A model generated the notes under the pieces. It was given only the letters and a program-made list of their open reading frames with translations. It did no database searches and was not told the DNA's origin. Position numbers and translations under genes: made by a program. Shown piece by piece: positions 7,947-17,811 of a stretch of DNA of 64,000 nt (position 1 is its first letter; each line of letters starts with the position of its first letter). This DNA is from Neisseriaceae bacterium HSC-16F19 (GTDB lineage: Bacteria; Pseudomonadota; Gammaproteobacteria; Burkholderiales; Neisseriaceae): NCBI RefSeq assembly GCF_024171525.1, contig NZ_JALJZY010000011.1, positions 14,358-78,357 of the forward strand, given 5' to 3'.

Positions 7947-9344
7947 TTACTCCCCGCGTACCCCGTAATTGGGTTGCAGCAGCGCGCATTGCAAACGGGT
8001 GCGGCGGCTGCGGCCGGGAATGCGGTGGCAGGCGGCACCGGCATCGCTGGCCGGTGCGCGCGCCTTGTCTTTGGCGGCATCGCGTTTGACCGCCGCAGTA
8101 CGTTCCTGACGGCGGCTGCCGCCTTCGGTATTGCCGCGGTTTTCGCGCGGAGCACGCACTTCGCGCTCCGGCTGCGGCGCGCTGTCCTGCGGCCACCAGC
8201 GCGGCTCGAAACCTTCGATGCGCTCCACCTGCAAATCTTTTTTGATCAATTCCTTAATCGCCTCAAACATTTTCTGTTCGTCGGCATCCATCAGCGAAAT
8301 CGCCACGCCTTCGGCACCGGCGCGACCGGTGCGGCCGATGCGGTGCACATAATCTTCCGGCGCGGTGGGCATTTCGTAATTGATCACAAAGGGCAGCTCG
8401 GCAATGTCCAAACCGCGCGCCGCCACATCGGTGGCCACCAGCACGCGCAGGCTGCCGTCTTTGAATTGCGACAGGGTTTCCAGGCGGCTTTGCTGCGATT
8501 TGTCACCGTGGATGGCCTGGGCGCTGATGCCGCGGCGGTTGAGGTCGCGGTTGACCTGATCCACGCTCTGCTTGGTTTTGCAGAATACAATCACCTGGCT
8601 CATGTTCAAATCCAGAATCAGGCGCTCCAGCAAGGCGCGTTTGCGGCCGGTGTCGATGGCGATGATGTGCTGCTCGACATTGGCCGAGGTGGTGTTTTGC
8701 GCCGCCACGCTGATTTCTTCCGGCGCGCGCATAAAGTCTTGCGCCAAACGGCGGATGGGCGGGGCGAAGGTGGCGGAAAACAGCAGCGTCTGCCGCTCCT
8801 TGGGCAGCATCTGCATGATGCGGCGGATGTCATCGATAAAGCCCATGTCGAGCATGCGGTCGGCTTCGTCCAAAACCACAATTTCCACCTTGTTGAGCTG
8901 GATGTTTTTCTGCTGCACATGGTCGAGCAGGCGGCCCACGGTGGCCACCACAATCTCGCAACCGGCCCGAAGCGCCTGTTTTTGCGGCTCCATATTCATG
9001 CCGCCAAAGAGCACGGTGTGGCGCAGGCTGAGGTTTTTCAGGTAGCCCTGCACGTTTTGGTCGATCTGGTCGGCCAACTCGCGCGTGGGCGTGAGCACCA
9101 GCATGCGCACCGGGTGCATGGCCGGCGAGGTACTGGTGGTGGCATAGCGTTTCAGGCGCTCCAGACTCGGCAGCATAAAGGCGGCTGTTTTGCCGGTGCC
9201 GGTTTGTGCGGCGGCGAGCAAATCATGCCCGGCCAAAGCCTTGGGGATGGCCGCCGCCTGTATCGGCGTCGGCGTCTCATAGCCCTGCTCTACCAGGGCA
9301 GATACGATTTCGGGCGACAGGCCCAAGTCGGAAAAAGCATTCAC
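7947..9344 (-). CDS. rhlE: DEAD-box ATP-dependent RNA helicase RhlE
   Basis: A 465-residue DEAD-box helicase with all core motifs: PTPIQ (Q motif), AQTGTGKT (I), PTRELADQI (Ia), DEAD (II), SAT (III), ATDVAARGLD (V) and HRIGRTGRAG (VI). The C-terminal tail from about residue 385 is rich in Arg, Glu and Lys, as is usual for RhlE, and would assist RNA binding. RhlE proteins act in ribosome assembly and RNA turnover. Assignment to RhlE over other DEAD-box types rests on the core sequence and tail. Confidence 0.88.
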   Translation of the reverse strand: MNAFSDLGLSPEIVSALVEQGYETPTPIQAAAIPKALAGHDLLAAAQTGTGKTAAFMLPSLERLKRYATTSTSPAMHPVRMLVLTPTRELADQIDQNVQGYLKNLSLRHTVLFGGMNMEPQKQALRAGCEIVVATVGRLLDHVQQKNIQLNKVEIVVLDEADRMLDMGFIDDIRRIMQMLPKERQTLLFSATFAPPIRRLAQDFMRAPEEISVAAQNTTSANVEQHIIAIDTGRKRALLERLILDLNMSQVIVFCKTKQSVDQVNRDLNRRGISAQAIHGDKSQQSRLETLSQFKDGSLRVLVATDVAARGLDIAELPFVINYEMPTAPEDYVHRIGRTGRAGAEGVAISLMDADEQKMFEAIKELIKKDLQVERIEGFEPRWWPQDSAPQPEREVRAPRENRGNTEGGSRRQERTAAVKRDAAKDKARAPASDAGAACHRIPGRSRRTRLQCALLQPNYGVRGE

Positions 9345-9549
9345 GGGTCAAACTCCGGGCGCCTGCACACGGCAAGCGCTCTCTATTCTGTATTTCAGGC
9401 TGCCTGAAAGCGGCAAACAAGCGCTGGCAGGCAAAGGCGGCAGTGTACCATTTTTCAGGCAGCCTGAGACCTGTGCCAAACACAGAAACGGCGCTTTGTG
9501 CGATAATCGCCGCCAAAGCGAAAACCCCTTTTGAGAAAGAAAGCACCTC

Positions 9550-10596
9550 ATGTCAGAAGAAAAAAGCAAAGCCCTCGCCGCCGCGCTGGCGCAGATTGAA
9601 AAACAATTCGGCAAAGGCGCCATCATGAAGATGGACGGCAGCCACAAAGACGAAAATCTGGAAGTCATTTCCACCGGCTCCTTGGGCGTGGATTTGGCCC
9701 TCGGTGTCGGCGGCCTGCCGCGCGGACGCATCGTCGAAATCTTCGGCCCCGAGTCTTCCGGTAAAACCACGCTGTGTTTGGAAACCATTGCCCAATGCCA
9801 GAAAAACGGCGGCGTGTGCGCCTTTATCGATGCCGAAAACGCCTTCGACCCGATTTACGCGCGCAAACTGGGCGTGAAAGTGGAAGAGCTGATGGTGTCG
9901 CAGCCGGACACCGGGGAACAGGCACTGGAAATCTGCGACATGCTGGTGCGCAGCGGCGGCGTGGACATGGTGGTCATCGACTCCGTGGCCGCGCTGGTGC
10001 CCAAGGCCGAGATTGAAGGCGAAATGGGCGACAGCCATGTCGGCCTGCACGCCCGCCTGATGAGCCAGGCTTTGCGCAAACTCACCGGCCACATCAAGAA
10101 AACCAATACCCTGGTGGTGTTCATCAACCAAATCCGCATGAAAATCGGCGTGATGTTCGGCAGCCCCGAAACCACCACCGGCGGCAATGCCTTGAAATTC
10201 TACGCCTCCGTGCGCCTGGACATCCGCCGCGCCAGCCAGATTAAAAAAGGCGACGACATCTTGGGCAACGAAACCAAGGTCAAAGTCATTAAAAACAAAG
10301 TCGCCCCGCCCTTCCGCCAGGCCGAATTCGACATTCTCTACGGCGAAGGCGTGAGCTGGGAAGGCGAATTGATCGACATCGGCAGCAAGCTGAACATCAT
10401 CGGCAAATCCGGCGCCTGGTACAGCTACGAAGGCAACAAAATCGGCCAAGGCAAGGACAATACCCGCACCTGGCTGAAAGAAAACCCGGAAGTAGCCCAA
10501 GAAATCGAAGCCAAAATCCGCGCCGCCGTGGGGGTAGACATCAGCATCACCGAAGGCGTGCTGGACGAAACCGACGGCGAAGCGCCGGAAGAATAA
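9550..10596 (+). CDS. recA: Recombinase A
   Basis: RecA forms filaments on single-stranded DNA and drives homologous recombination, DNA repair and, in naturally competent neisseriae, transformation. The 348-residue protein has Walker A GPESSGKTT, Walker B MVVIDSVAALVP and the L2 region GSPETTTGGNALKFY. Compared with the RecA sequences I know, it has AENAFDP where AEHAFDP or AEHALDP is usual, and VGLHARLMS where VGLQARLMS occurs. The start follows a purine-rich ribosome site (GAAAGAAAG). A hairpin terminator follows the gene. Confidence 0.98.
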   Translation: MSEEKSKALAAALAQIEKQFGKGAIMKMDGSHKDENLEVISTGSLGVDLALGVGGLPRGRIVEIFGPESSGKTTLCLETIAQCQKNGGVCAFIDAENAFDPIYARKLGVKVEELMVSQPDTGEQALEICDMLVRSGGVDMVVIDSVAALVPKAEIEGEMGDSHVGLHARLMSQALRKLTGHIKKTNTLVVFINQIRMKIGVMFGSPETTTGGNALKFYASVRLDIRRASQIKKGDDILGNETKVKVIKNKVAPPFRQAEFDILYGEGVSWEGELIDIGSKLNIIGKSGAWYSYEGNKIGQGKDNTRTWLKENPEVAQEIEAKIRAAVGVDISITEGVLDETDGEAPEE

Positions 10597-10615
10597 AGCC
10601 GCAGCTTCCCAATGC

Positions 10616-10645
10616 AACAGGCAGACCCGCGGGTCTGCCTGTTTT
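10616..10645 (+). terminator. recA terminator
   Basis: A perfect 13-bp stem built on AACAGGCAGACCC with GGGTCTGCCTGTT is followed by T residues. Confidence 0.88.
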
Positions 10646-10686
10646 GCTGTGATCTGCACAAGCTGCCAGATATACCCAAAAAACAA

Positions 10687-10720
10687 AACAGGCTGCCTGA
10701 AACATTTCAGGCAGCCTGTT
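10687..10720 (-). terminator. DUS-pair terminator of pnp
   Basis: Inverted AGGCTGCCTGAAA copies three bases apart form a 15-bp stem just past the pnp stop codon. Confidence 0.75.
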
Positions 10721-10735
10721 GGCTACGGGAACAGC

Positions 10736-12859
10736 TTATACCGCCGGCGGCGCGTCTTCGGCCTGCGGTTTCTCAATCAAAGCCTTGATGGACAGGCGCA
10801 CGCGGCCGCGGTCGTCCACTTCCAGCGCTTTCACGCGCACGCTTTGGCCGATTTTGAGGTAGTCGTTGACGTCTTTCACGCGCTCGTGGGCGATTTGGCT
10901 GATGTGTACCAAGCCGTCTTTGCCCGGCATCACCGATACGATGGCACCGACATTATTGTCCAGAATCTTCAGCACAGTGCCTTCGTACACCTTGCCCACT
11001 TCCACTTCGGCAGTAATTTGCTCGATGCGTTGGCGTGCGGCCTCGGCAGCCTCGGTGCTGGTGGCGGCAATGGTGATGGTGCCGTCTTCGGCAATATTGA
11101 TTTCGGTGCCGGTGTCGGCGGTAATGGAGCGGATGGTCTCGCCGCCTTTACCGATGACTTCGCGGATTTTGTCCTGATTAATCTTCATGGTAAACAGACG
11201 CGGGGCGTGGGCGGACAGCTCTTGCGGGCCGGCCACGGCTGCCTGCATCTGCTCCAGAATGTGGAAGCGCGCTTCTTTGGCCTGTTCCAAAGCAATCTGC
11301 ATGATTTCTTTGGTAATACCCTGGATTTTGATGTCCATTTGCAGCGCGGTGACACCGGCGGTGGTACCGGCCACTTTGAAGTCCATATCGCCCAAGTGGT
11401 CTTCGTCACCGAGGATGTCGGTCAATACCGCGAATTTGTTGCCTTCCAGAATCAAACCCATGGCAATACCGGCCACATGCGCTTTCAGCGGCACACCGGC
11501 AGACAGCAGGCTCAGGCAGCCGCCGCACACGGACGCCATGGAAGAAGAACCGTTGGACTCGGTGATTTCGGACACCACGCGCATGGTGTAGCTGAATTCC
11601 TCGGCGGGCGGCAATACCGCAATCAGCGCACGCTTGGCCAGGCGGCCGTGGCCGATTTCGCGGCGTTTGGGCGGACCCATGCGGCCGACTTCACCGGTGG
11701 AGTACGGCGGGAAGTTGTAGTGCAGCATAAAGCGGTCGGTGTATTCGCCGGCCAGGGCGTCGATGATTTGCTCGTCGCGCTGGGTGCCCAAAGTGGCCAC
11801 GGCCAAGGCTTGGGTTTCGCCACGGGTAAACAGGGCGGAACCGTGGGTGCGCGGCAATACGCCGGTTTGGATGTTGATGGGGCGCACGGTGCGGGTGTCG
11901 CGGCCGTCGATGCGCGGCTGGCCGTCCAGAATCTGGCCGCGCACCACATCGGCTTCCAGCTGTTTGAAGATGCCTTTAATCTGGTTGGCGGCCAGGGTAT
12001 CGGTCTCTTCGGTGATCAGCGCGGCTTTCACGGCAGCCCAAGCTTCGTCCAGCTTGGCGGAACGGGCTTGTTTCTGACGGATGGTAAAGGCTTCGGCAAT
12101 GGTGCCGCCGGCAATGCTGCGGATTTGCTCCACCAGCGCAGTGTCGGTTTGCGGCACCTGCCAGTCCCACACTTGCGGATTGACGGCATCGGCAAATTCG
12201 TTGATGGCCTGGATGACGGTCTGCATTTGGGTGTGACCGTGTACCACGGCGCCCAACATCACGCTTTCAGGCAGCTCTTGCGCCTCGGATTCCACCATCA
12301 GCACGGCTTTGGCAGTACCGGCCACCACCAAGTCCATTTGCGAGCTTTCCAGCTGGGTTTTGGTGGGGTTGAGCACATATTCGCCGTTCACATAACCCAC
12401 GCGCGCGGCGCCGATGGGGCCGGCAAAGGGTACGCCGGTCAGCACCAGCGCGGCAGAGGCACCAATCATGGCGGGGATGTCGGAGTCGATTTCCGGATCC
12501 AAAGACACCACCATGGCGATGATTTGGATGTCGTGGTAGAAACCTTCGGGGAAAAGCGGACGGATGGGACGGTCGATCAGGCGGCTGGTGAGAATTTCTT
12601 TCTCGCTCTGCTTGCCTTCGCGCTTGAAGAAACCGCCGGGAATTTTGCCCGCGGCATAGGTTCGCTCCAGATAATCCACGGTCAGCGGGAAGAAATCCTG
12701 TCCGGCTTTGACTTCTTTGTTGGCGGTCACGGCCACCAACACCACGGTGTCGCCCATGGATACTTTCACGGCGGCATCGGCTTGGCGCGCGATTTCACCG
12801 GTTTCCAAAGTCACGGTATGCTGGCCGTATTGGAATGATTTAACGTGTTTATTAAACAT
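10736..12859 (-). CDS. pnp: Polynucleotide phosphorylase
   Basis: PNPase degrades RNA 3'-5' with phosphate, releasing nucleoside diphosphates, as part of the RNA degradosome. The 707-residue protein has two RNase PH-like domains (FSRGETQAL-type region and the KRREIGHGRLAKRAL stretch), an all-helical linker, a KH domain (DKIREVIGKGGETIRSI) and a C-terminal S1 domain ending near the terminus. Length and order match the family. rpsO, the common upstream partner elsewhere, is not adjacent; tRNA genes lie upstream. Confidence 0.97.
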   Translation of the reverse strand: MFNKHVKSFQYGQHTVTLETGEIARQADAAVKVSMGDTVVLVAVTANKEVKAGQDFFPLTVDYLERTYAAGKIPGGFFKREGKQSEKEILTSRLIDRPIRPLFPEGFYHDIQIIAMVVSLDPEIDSDIPAMIGASAALVLTGVPFAGPIGAARVGYVNGEYVLNPTKTQLESSQMDLVVAGTAKAVLMVESEAQELPESVMLGAVVHGHTQMQTVIQAINEFADAVNPQVWDWQVPQTDTALVEQIRSIAGGTIAEAFTIRQKQARSAKLDEAWAAVKAALITEETDTLAANQIKGIFKQLEADVVRGQILDGQPRIDGRDTRTVRPINIQTGVLPRTHGSALFTRGETQALAVATLGTQRDEQIIDALAGEYTDRFMLHYNFPPYSTGEVGRMGPPKRREIGHGRLAKRALIAVLPPAEEFSYTMRVVSEITESNGSSSMASVCGGCLSLLSAGVPLKAHVAGIAMGLILEGNKFAVLTDILGDEDHLGDMDFKVAGTTAGVTALQMDIKIQGITKEIMQIALEQAKEARFHILEQMQAAVAGPQELSAHAPRLFTMKINQDKIREVIGKGGETIRSITADTGTEINIAEDGTITIAATSTEAAEAARQRIEQITAEVEVGKVYEGTVLKILDNNVGAIVSVMPGKDGLVHISQIAHERVKDVNDYLKIGQSVRVKALEVDDRGRVRLSIKALIEKPQAEDAPPAV

Positions 12860-13040
12860 GGTTTTCCTTTATATCAAACTTAAGGGAAAAGCCGCTGCCG
12901 CCAAAACACTAAGCATGCACACTATTGATATCGCACCAATGCGCATGGTTAGGGTTTCAGACCGGCAGGGCCGGGAAGTTCAGACAAAGGCTGCCTGAAA
13001 CGGTGCATTTTACCACGTCTGCCTTGCGGCAGACAGGCAT

Positions 13041-13067
13041 AAAAAAACCTGCCTTGCAGGCAGGTTT
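13041..13067 (-). terminator. Terminator of the tRNA-Val/tRNA-Asp unit
   Basis: The minus strand has the stem AAACCTGCC/GGCAGGTTT followed by a run of T, directly after the tRNA-Asp 3' end. Confidence 0.85.
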
Positions 13068-13078
13068 CAAATTATCTT

Positions 13079-13155
13079 TGGCGCGGCGGACGGGGCTCGA
13101 ACCCGCGACCCTCGGCGTGACAGGCCGATACTCTAACCAACTGAGCTACCACCGC
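13079..13155 (-). tRNA. tRNA-Asp (GTC)
   Basis: The minus strand folds as a complete 77-nt cloverleaf: acceptor GCGGTGG/CCGCCGC with G discriminator and encoded CCA, D arm from TAGCTCAG, anticodon loop CTGTCAC with anticodon GTC, and T loop TTCGAGC. Confidence 0.96.
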
Positions 13156-13188
13156 GCAGATTTTCGCAAATGCAAAAATCAAAAAACT

Positions 13189-13264
13189 TGGTGGGTGATG
13201 ACGGAGTCGAACCGCCGACATTCTGCTTGTAAGGCAGACGCTCTACCAACTGAGCTAATCACCC
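13189..13264 (-). tRNA. tRNA-Val (TAC)
   Basis: A complete 76-nt cloverleaf on the minus strand: acceptor GGGTGAT/ATCACCC, A discriminator, encoded CCA and anticodon loop CTTACAA with anticodon TAC. It is upstream of tRNA-Asp, apparently in the same transcript. Confidence 0.96.
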
Positions 13265-13392
13265 GTGCTTCGGAAAGCGCGCATTAAACCACAGCAGCCC
13301 TGCGCGGGCAAGCATTATTTCAATCCCGCGCAGCCATAAATGCATAAGATTTTATTTTTATAAAGATATTCAACTTTCAGGCAGCCTGTATT

Positions 13393-14502
13393 CTAATCGC
13401 GCCCGGTAATGGTCACCATCACCGCCTCGGCGCGGGTGCCGATGCGCAGCGGCACGCCCCACAATCCGTAGCCGCTGCTGACAATCAAATGGCGGCCGTT
13501 GACCGTGTAATGGCCGTAGTTGTATTGCTGAAACAGACCCACCAGCCAGGTGCCGGGCCATAACTGGCCGTTGTGGGTGTGGCCGCTCAATTGGATGTCG
13601 GCGGCGGTGCGCAGATTGGCATCGGCCTGAGTGGGCTGATGGTCGATGACCAGCAAGGGCAGGCCGCTGCCTTCCATCTCCGCGCTGATCAGCTGCCGCA
13701 AAGGCAGGCGGTCGCCCTCGGTGTCGTCGCGGCGGCCAATCAGCCAGAAACGGCCGTCGATTAATTGGGCTTCATCGCGCAAAGTGGTTACTCCTGCGGC
13801 GTTCAAATCGGCCACAATCTCCGCCTGCACGGCTTGGTAATTGTCATGGTTGCCCAGCGTGGCATACACACCCAAAGGCGCGCGAATCTGTGCCAGCGCG
13901 GCACCCATGTTTTCGGCGCGGTACACATCGGGCAAATCGTCCATCACATCCCCGGCAATCACCACCATATCCGGCTGCTCGGCCTCGACGATGCGCTGTA
14001 ACTTGGCCAGCTGGCCCTTGCCTATCCACAAACCCAAATGCAAATCGCTCACCAGCAGCACGCGCAAGGGCTGGGGCATGGGTTTGTCTATGGCCACTTC
14101 ATAACGCACCACGGTGGGCATATAAGCACCCCACCAGCCCCAGGCCAGCCACAGACCCAGCAAGCCCGGCATCAGCGCACGCACCGCCATACCGGCACGG
14201 TAGGCCGATACGCGCAAGGCGGTGAGCACACCGTAGGCCGCCCAACCCAGCAAAGCCGCCAGCGCGGCATAAAGCACGCCTACCAAGGCGATGCTGCCGC
14301 CTTTGAAACCCACCGGGCCGATGCGCATCAGCGCCGACACCAACAGCGCATTCAATGCCAGCCACACCACCAAAGCGGCAATACGGCGCACGCGGCGGGC
14401 CAGCCACGGCTTGAGCCACCAGGCTATCGTCCATACCACGGCCAGCAGCATCACCTGATAACTGCCCATAATCATCCAAAAAAAGGTACTGCGGCTCATC
14501 AC
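13393..14502 (-). CDS. Membrane-anchored calcineurin-like metallophosphoesterase
   Basis: A 369-residue protein with about four N-terminal membrane segments (residues 8-125) followed by a calcineurin-fold phosphoesterase domain. The metal-site motifs are all present in order: SDLHLG, GDVMDD, GNHDN, DHQP and SGHTHNGQ. This architecture matches YkuE/YaeI-type enzymes, some of which act on lipid or nucleotide phosphates; the substrate here is unknown. It is transcribed alone. The start could be the first or second of two adjacent ATG codons. Confidence 0.87.
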   Translation of the reverse strand: MMSRSTFFWMIMGSYQVMLLAVVWTIAWWLKPWLARRVRRIAALVVWLALNALLVSALMRIGPVGFKGGSIALVGVLYAALAALLGWAAYGVLTALRVSAYRAGMAVRALMPGLLGLWLAWGWWGAYMPTVVRYEVAIDKPMPQPLRVLLVSDLHLGLWIGKGQLAKLQRIVEAEQPDMVVIAGDVMDDLPDVYRAENMGAALAQIRAPLGVYATLGNHDNYQAVQAEIVADLNAAGVTTLRDEAQLIDGRFWLIGRRDDTEGDRLPLRQLISAEMEGSGLPLLVIDHQPTQADANLRTAADIQLSGHTHNGQLWPGTWLVGLFQQYNYGHYTVNGRHLIVSSGYGLWGVPLRIGTRAEAVMVTITGRD

Positions 14503-15039
14503 ACTCTTTCGTTTTAAAGATAAATGCGGATGTTTTCAGGCAGCCTGAAAACATCCGTCACGCTTTATATTTGATATGGCGCAAGGCGGGCTGTGCGGCA
14601 TCATGTTTTAATGCCCACTTTGCACGGGTGCGCCATCTTAAATAGTTATGCAAAAGTAAGCATGATACGGCGTTGCTGCGCCTTGTCTCATGCTTATTTT
14701 GTGCGACTATAAAAGCAAGCCGCCTGCAAGGGTTAAAATTAACCCGCGTTAACAGGCGCAGGCATCCGCCTGTACCACACAATCAGGCCGCTACGGGCGT
14801 GACAAACGGTGCAATTACAAAATAAACTTTAAGTGTGGTGCAAAAATCGGTTAAAATCTGGTGATTTAATTTAGGGCGCAGTGTGTCCGCACCGCCGGAC
14901 GCGCCGGGTTTTGTTCATATATATCAAAGACAAAGCACATCCGCTCAAACGCCCGACCCAGAAACCGTACGGCTGTTTTTTTACCGGAACAGCACAGTAG
15001 GTCATGATGGTATTAAAGACTGTATCTTAGGACACAACC
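14503..15039. other. Intergenic region upstream of petABC
   Basis: This 537-bp gap contains a DUS palindrome (about 14533-14555), a short Correia-like element (14642-14711) and an AT-rich stretch at 14815-14875 that probably holds the petABC promoter. A 74-codon minus-strand frame (14558-14782) crosses the repeat and has no domain, so it is not called. Confidence 0.6.
14642..14711 (-). mobile_element. Correia-like element, copy 2 (internally deleted)
   Basis: A 70-bp form ending in GACTATA with the motifs ACGGCGTTGCTGCGCCTTG and TCTCATGCTTATTTTG. It lacks the middle block containing GTACTATCTGTACTGTC that the longer copies carry. Confidence 0.7.
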
Positions 15040-15624
15040 ATGGATAACCAAACTATCAACAAGGAGAGACGCCGGTTTCTCGTTTTGGCCACCGCCGGTG
15101 CCGGCGGCGTTGCCGGTCTCGCAGTGGCCACCCCGTTTATCGGCAGCTTCTTCCCTTCTGAGAAAGCCAAGGCAGCCGGTGCTCCGGTTGAGGTGGACAT
15201 CAGCAAAATCGAACCCGGCCAACTGGTTACGGTTGAATGGCAGGGCAAGCCGATTTGGATTCTGAACCGCACCGATGCCCAGCAGGCCGATTTGGCCACG
15301 CTGGACAGCCAATTGGCCGATCCCAAGTCCGAGCAAAACCAACAGCCGGAATACGCGCAAAACGAGCTGCGTTCCATCAAGCCGAATATTTTCGTGACCA
15401 TCGGTATCTGTACCCACTTGGGCTGCTCGCCCACCTTCCGTCCCGACCTGGCTCCGGCCGATTTGGGCGCAGACTGGAAAGGCGGCTTCTACTGTCCGTG
15501 CCACGGTTCCAAATTCGACTTGGCCGGCCGTGTCTATAAAGGCGTACCGGCGCCGACCAACCTGGTGGTGCCGCTGTACAAATACCTCAGCGACACCGTC
15601 ATTCTGGTGGGCGAAGACAAATAA
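15040..15624 (+). CDS. petA: Ubiquinol-cytochrome c reductase Rieske iron-sulfur subunit
   Basis: The Rieske subunit of the cytochrome bc1 complex passes electrons from ubiquinol to cytochrome c1. The 194-residue protein begins with a twin-arginine-type sequence (ERRRFLVLATAG) and a hydrophobic anchor (15-38). The [2Fe-2S] cluster ligands are in CTHLGC (Cys124, His126, Cys129) and CPCHGS (Cys152, Cys154, His155). It is the first gene of petABC, with a ribosome site in the preceding AT-rich leader. Confidence 0.97.
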   Translation: MDNQTINKERRRFLVLATAGAGGVAGLAVATPFIGSFFPSEKAKAAGAPVEVDISKIEPGQLVTVEWQGKPIWILNRTDAQQADLATLDSQLADPKSEQNQQPEYAQNELRSIKPNIFVTIGICTHLGCSPTFRPDLAPADLGADWKGGFYCPCHGSKFDLAGRVYKGVPAPTNLVVPLYKYLSDTVILVGEDK

Positions 15625-15635
15625 GGGGCTGACAC

Positions 15636-16994
15636 ATGGAAAACCAAACCACAGACAAAAAATCCCTGCCCGCCGCCCTGCTCGGCTGGGTGGATGCGCG
15701 CTTCCCGCTGTCGAAAATGTACAACGATCATGTGGGCCAGTACTACGCGCCGAAAAACTTCAACTTCTGGTACTTCTTCGGCTCTCTGGCCATGCTGGTA
15801 CTGGTCATTCAGATTGTCAGCGGCATTTTCCTGACCATGAACTTCAAACCGGACGGTACGCTCAACGAGCACAACCTGCCGGTGGCCTTCAGTTCGGTCG
15901 AATACATCATGCGCGACGTATCCGGCGGCTGGATCATCCGCTATATGCACTCCACCGGCGCCTCCATGTTCTTCGTGGTGGTGTATCTGCACATGTTCCG
16001 CGGCCTGATCTACGGTTCCTTCAAAAAACCGCGCGAGCTGGTGTGGGTATTCGGTTCGCTGATTTTCCTGGCGCTGATGGCCGAAGCCTTTATGGGCTAT
16101 CTCCTGCCTTGGGGCCAAATGTCCTACTGGGGCGCACAGGTGATTATCAACCTGTTTGCCGCCATTCCGGTGATCGGTCCGGACCTGTCTACCTGGATCC
16201 GCGGTGACTTCAACGTATCCGACATCACCCTCAACCGCTTCTTCGCCCTGCACGTGATTGCCGTGCCGCTGGTTCTGATCGGTCTGGTGGTGGCGCACTT
16301 GATTGCCCTGCACGAAGTGGGTTCCAACAACCCCGACGGCGTGGAAATCAAGAAACTGAAAGACGAAAACGGCATTCCGCTGGACGGCATCCCCTTCCAC
16401 CCCTACTACACCGTGAAAGACATTTTGGGTGTGGTGGTATTCCTGATTGTCTTCTGCGGCATCCTGTTCTTTGTACCGGAGATGGGCGGCTACTTCTTGG
16501 AGAAACCCAACTTCGACCCGGCTGACCCGCTGAAAACCCCGGCCCACATTGCTCCGGTTTGGTATTTCACCCCCTTCTACGCCATTTTGCGTGCCGTACC
16601 TTCTTTCTTCGGCACCCAAATCTGGGGCGTACTGGCCATGGGCGCTGCGGTGGTACTGATTGCGCTCTTACCGTGGCTGGACAAATCACCGGTGAAATCC
16701 ATCCGCTACCGCGGCCCGATTTTCAAAATCATGCTGGTGCTGTTTGTGATTTCCTTTATCGGTCTGGGCATTTTGGGCGCCCTGCCCAACTCCGATGTCC
16801 GCACCATCGTGGCACAGCTGTTGAGCATTATCTACTTTGCCTTCTTCCTGGGTATGCCTTTCTATACCAAGATGGACAAAGACGGCACCCCGCCCGAGCG
16901 CGTAACCATGAGTACCACCAAACAGAAAGTGATGTTCTTTGTATACACCATCATCACTGTTGTCGGTGCCTACCTGTTCGCCATCATCATCTAA
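15636..16994 (+). CDS. petB: Cytochrome b of the bc1 complex
   Basis: A 452-residue membrane protein with about nine helices that carries hemes bL and bH and both quinone sites. The Q-site PEW-like segment, the conserved WG(Q)MSYWGAQV stretch and the histidines in HSTGAS, HMFRG, HVIAVP and HLIALHE fit cytochrome b. The gene follows petA by 11 bp. It ends with extra hydrophobic helices typical of proteobacterial forms. Confidence 0.97.
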   Translation: MENQTTDKKSLPAALLGWVDARFPLSKMYNDHVGQYYAPKNFNFWYFFGSLAMLVLVIQIVSGIFLTMNFKPDGTLNEHNLPVAFSSVEYIMRDVSGGWIIRYMHSTGASMFFVVVYLHMFRGLIYGSFKKPRELVWVFGSLIFLALMAEAFMGYLLPWGQMSYWGAQVIINLFAAIPVIGPDLSTWIRGDFNVSDITLNRFFALHVIAVPLVLIGLVVAHLIALHEVGSNNPDGVEIKKLKDENGIPLDGIPFHPYYTVKDILGVVVFLIVFCGILFFVPEMGGYFLEKPNFDPADPLKTPAHIAPVWYFTPFYAILRAVPSFFGTQIWGVLAMGAAVVLIALLPWLDKSPVKSIRYRGPIFKIMLVLFVISFIGLGILGALPNSDVRTIVAQLLSIIYFAFFLGMPFYTKMDKDGTPPERVTMSTTKQKVMFFVYTIITVVGAYLFAIII

Positions 16995-17007
16995 AGGGGT
17001 TGCAACC

Positions 17008-17796
17008 ATGAAAAAAATGCTGAAAAAATGCCTTGCCGCCCTGGTTTTGGCGGCACCCGTAAGCGTGGCACTGGCTGCCGGCGGCGGTTCTTATCCGAAA
17101 GTGGACATTGATTTGAGCGACCAGGCCAGCCTGCAACGCGGCGCCCAAATCTTCACCAACTACTGCTTGAGCTGCCACTCCGCCAGCGGCATGCGCTTTA
17201 ACCGCCTGCGCGATTTGGGTCTGACCGAAGATCAGATTAAAAACAACATGATGTTCACCACCGACAAAGTGGGCGACACCATGAATTCGGCCATGGATCC
17301 CAATGACGCCAAAAACTGGTTTGGCGCCGCGCCGCCGGACTTGACCCTGATCGCCCGCTCGCGCGGTGCCGATTACCTCTACGCCTATATGCGCGGCTTC
17401 TACAAAGACCCGACCCGTCCGACCGGCTGGAACAACACCGTGTTCGACAAAGTGGGTATGCCGCACCCGCTGTGGGAACAGCAAGGCGTGCAGGCGGTCG
17501 AACTGGATGCCGACGGCCAACCGGTGTGGGTACAGGACGAAGCCACCGGCACCATGGTGCCCAAGCTGTATTGGGAGTCTACCGGCCTGCACAGCCGCCG
17601 CCTGCCCGACGGCAATGTGGTGCAAGTCGAGTACGACAACTATGCCCGCGACCTGACCGCCTACTTGGTGTATATGGGCGAACCGGCACAACAGCAGCGC
17701 AAGCAAATCGGCTATATCGTGCTGATGTTCCTGTTGGCGGTATTGCTGCCCTTGTCGTATTTCCTCAAGAAAGAATACTGGAAAGACGTTCACTAA
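17008..17796 (+). CDS. petC: Cytochrome c1
   Basis: A 262-residue heme c subunit of the bc1 complex. The start at 17008 (MKKMLKKCLAALVLAAP) gives a standard signal peptide; an upstream ATG at 16939 lies inside petB. The heme site CLSCH is at 53-57 and the C-terminal anchor (IGYIVLMFLLAVLLPLSYF) is near the end. It lies 13 bp after petB with an AAAGGGG-like ribosome site. Confidence 0.96.
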   Translation: MKKMLKKCLAALVLAAPVSVALAAGGGSYPKVDIDLSDQASLQRGAQIFTNYCLSCHSASGMRFNRLRDLGLTEDQIKNNMMFTTDKVGDTMNSAMDPNDAKNWFGAAPPDLTLIARSRGADYLYAYMRGFYKDPTRPTGWNNTVFDKVGMPHPLWEQQGVQAVELDADGQPVWVQDEATGTMVPKLYWESTGLHSRRLPDGNVVQVEYDNYARDLTAYLVYMGEPAQQQRKQIGYIVLMFLLAVLLPLSYFLKKEYWKDVH

Positions 17797-17811
17797 GCGG
17801 CACATCAACCC

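Noticed and set aside
7947..8100. Frameshift at the rhlE C-terminus
   Set aside because: The tail looks unusual (ACHRIPGRSRRTRLQ), but RhlE tails are variable and no alternative frame restores a better ending.
10649..12838. 729-codon plus-strand frame opposite pnp
   Set aside because: It is the exact antisense of a well-conserved gene in GC-rich DNA; the translation is low complexity (His, Gly, Gln rich) with no domain.
14558..14782. 74-codon minus-strand frame
   Set aside because: It runs through a Correia-like element and has no domain or ribosome site.
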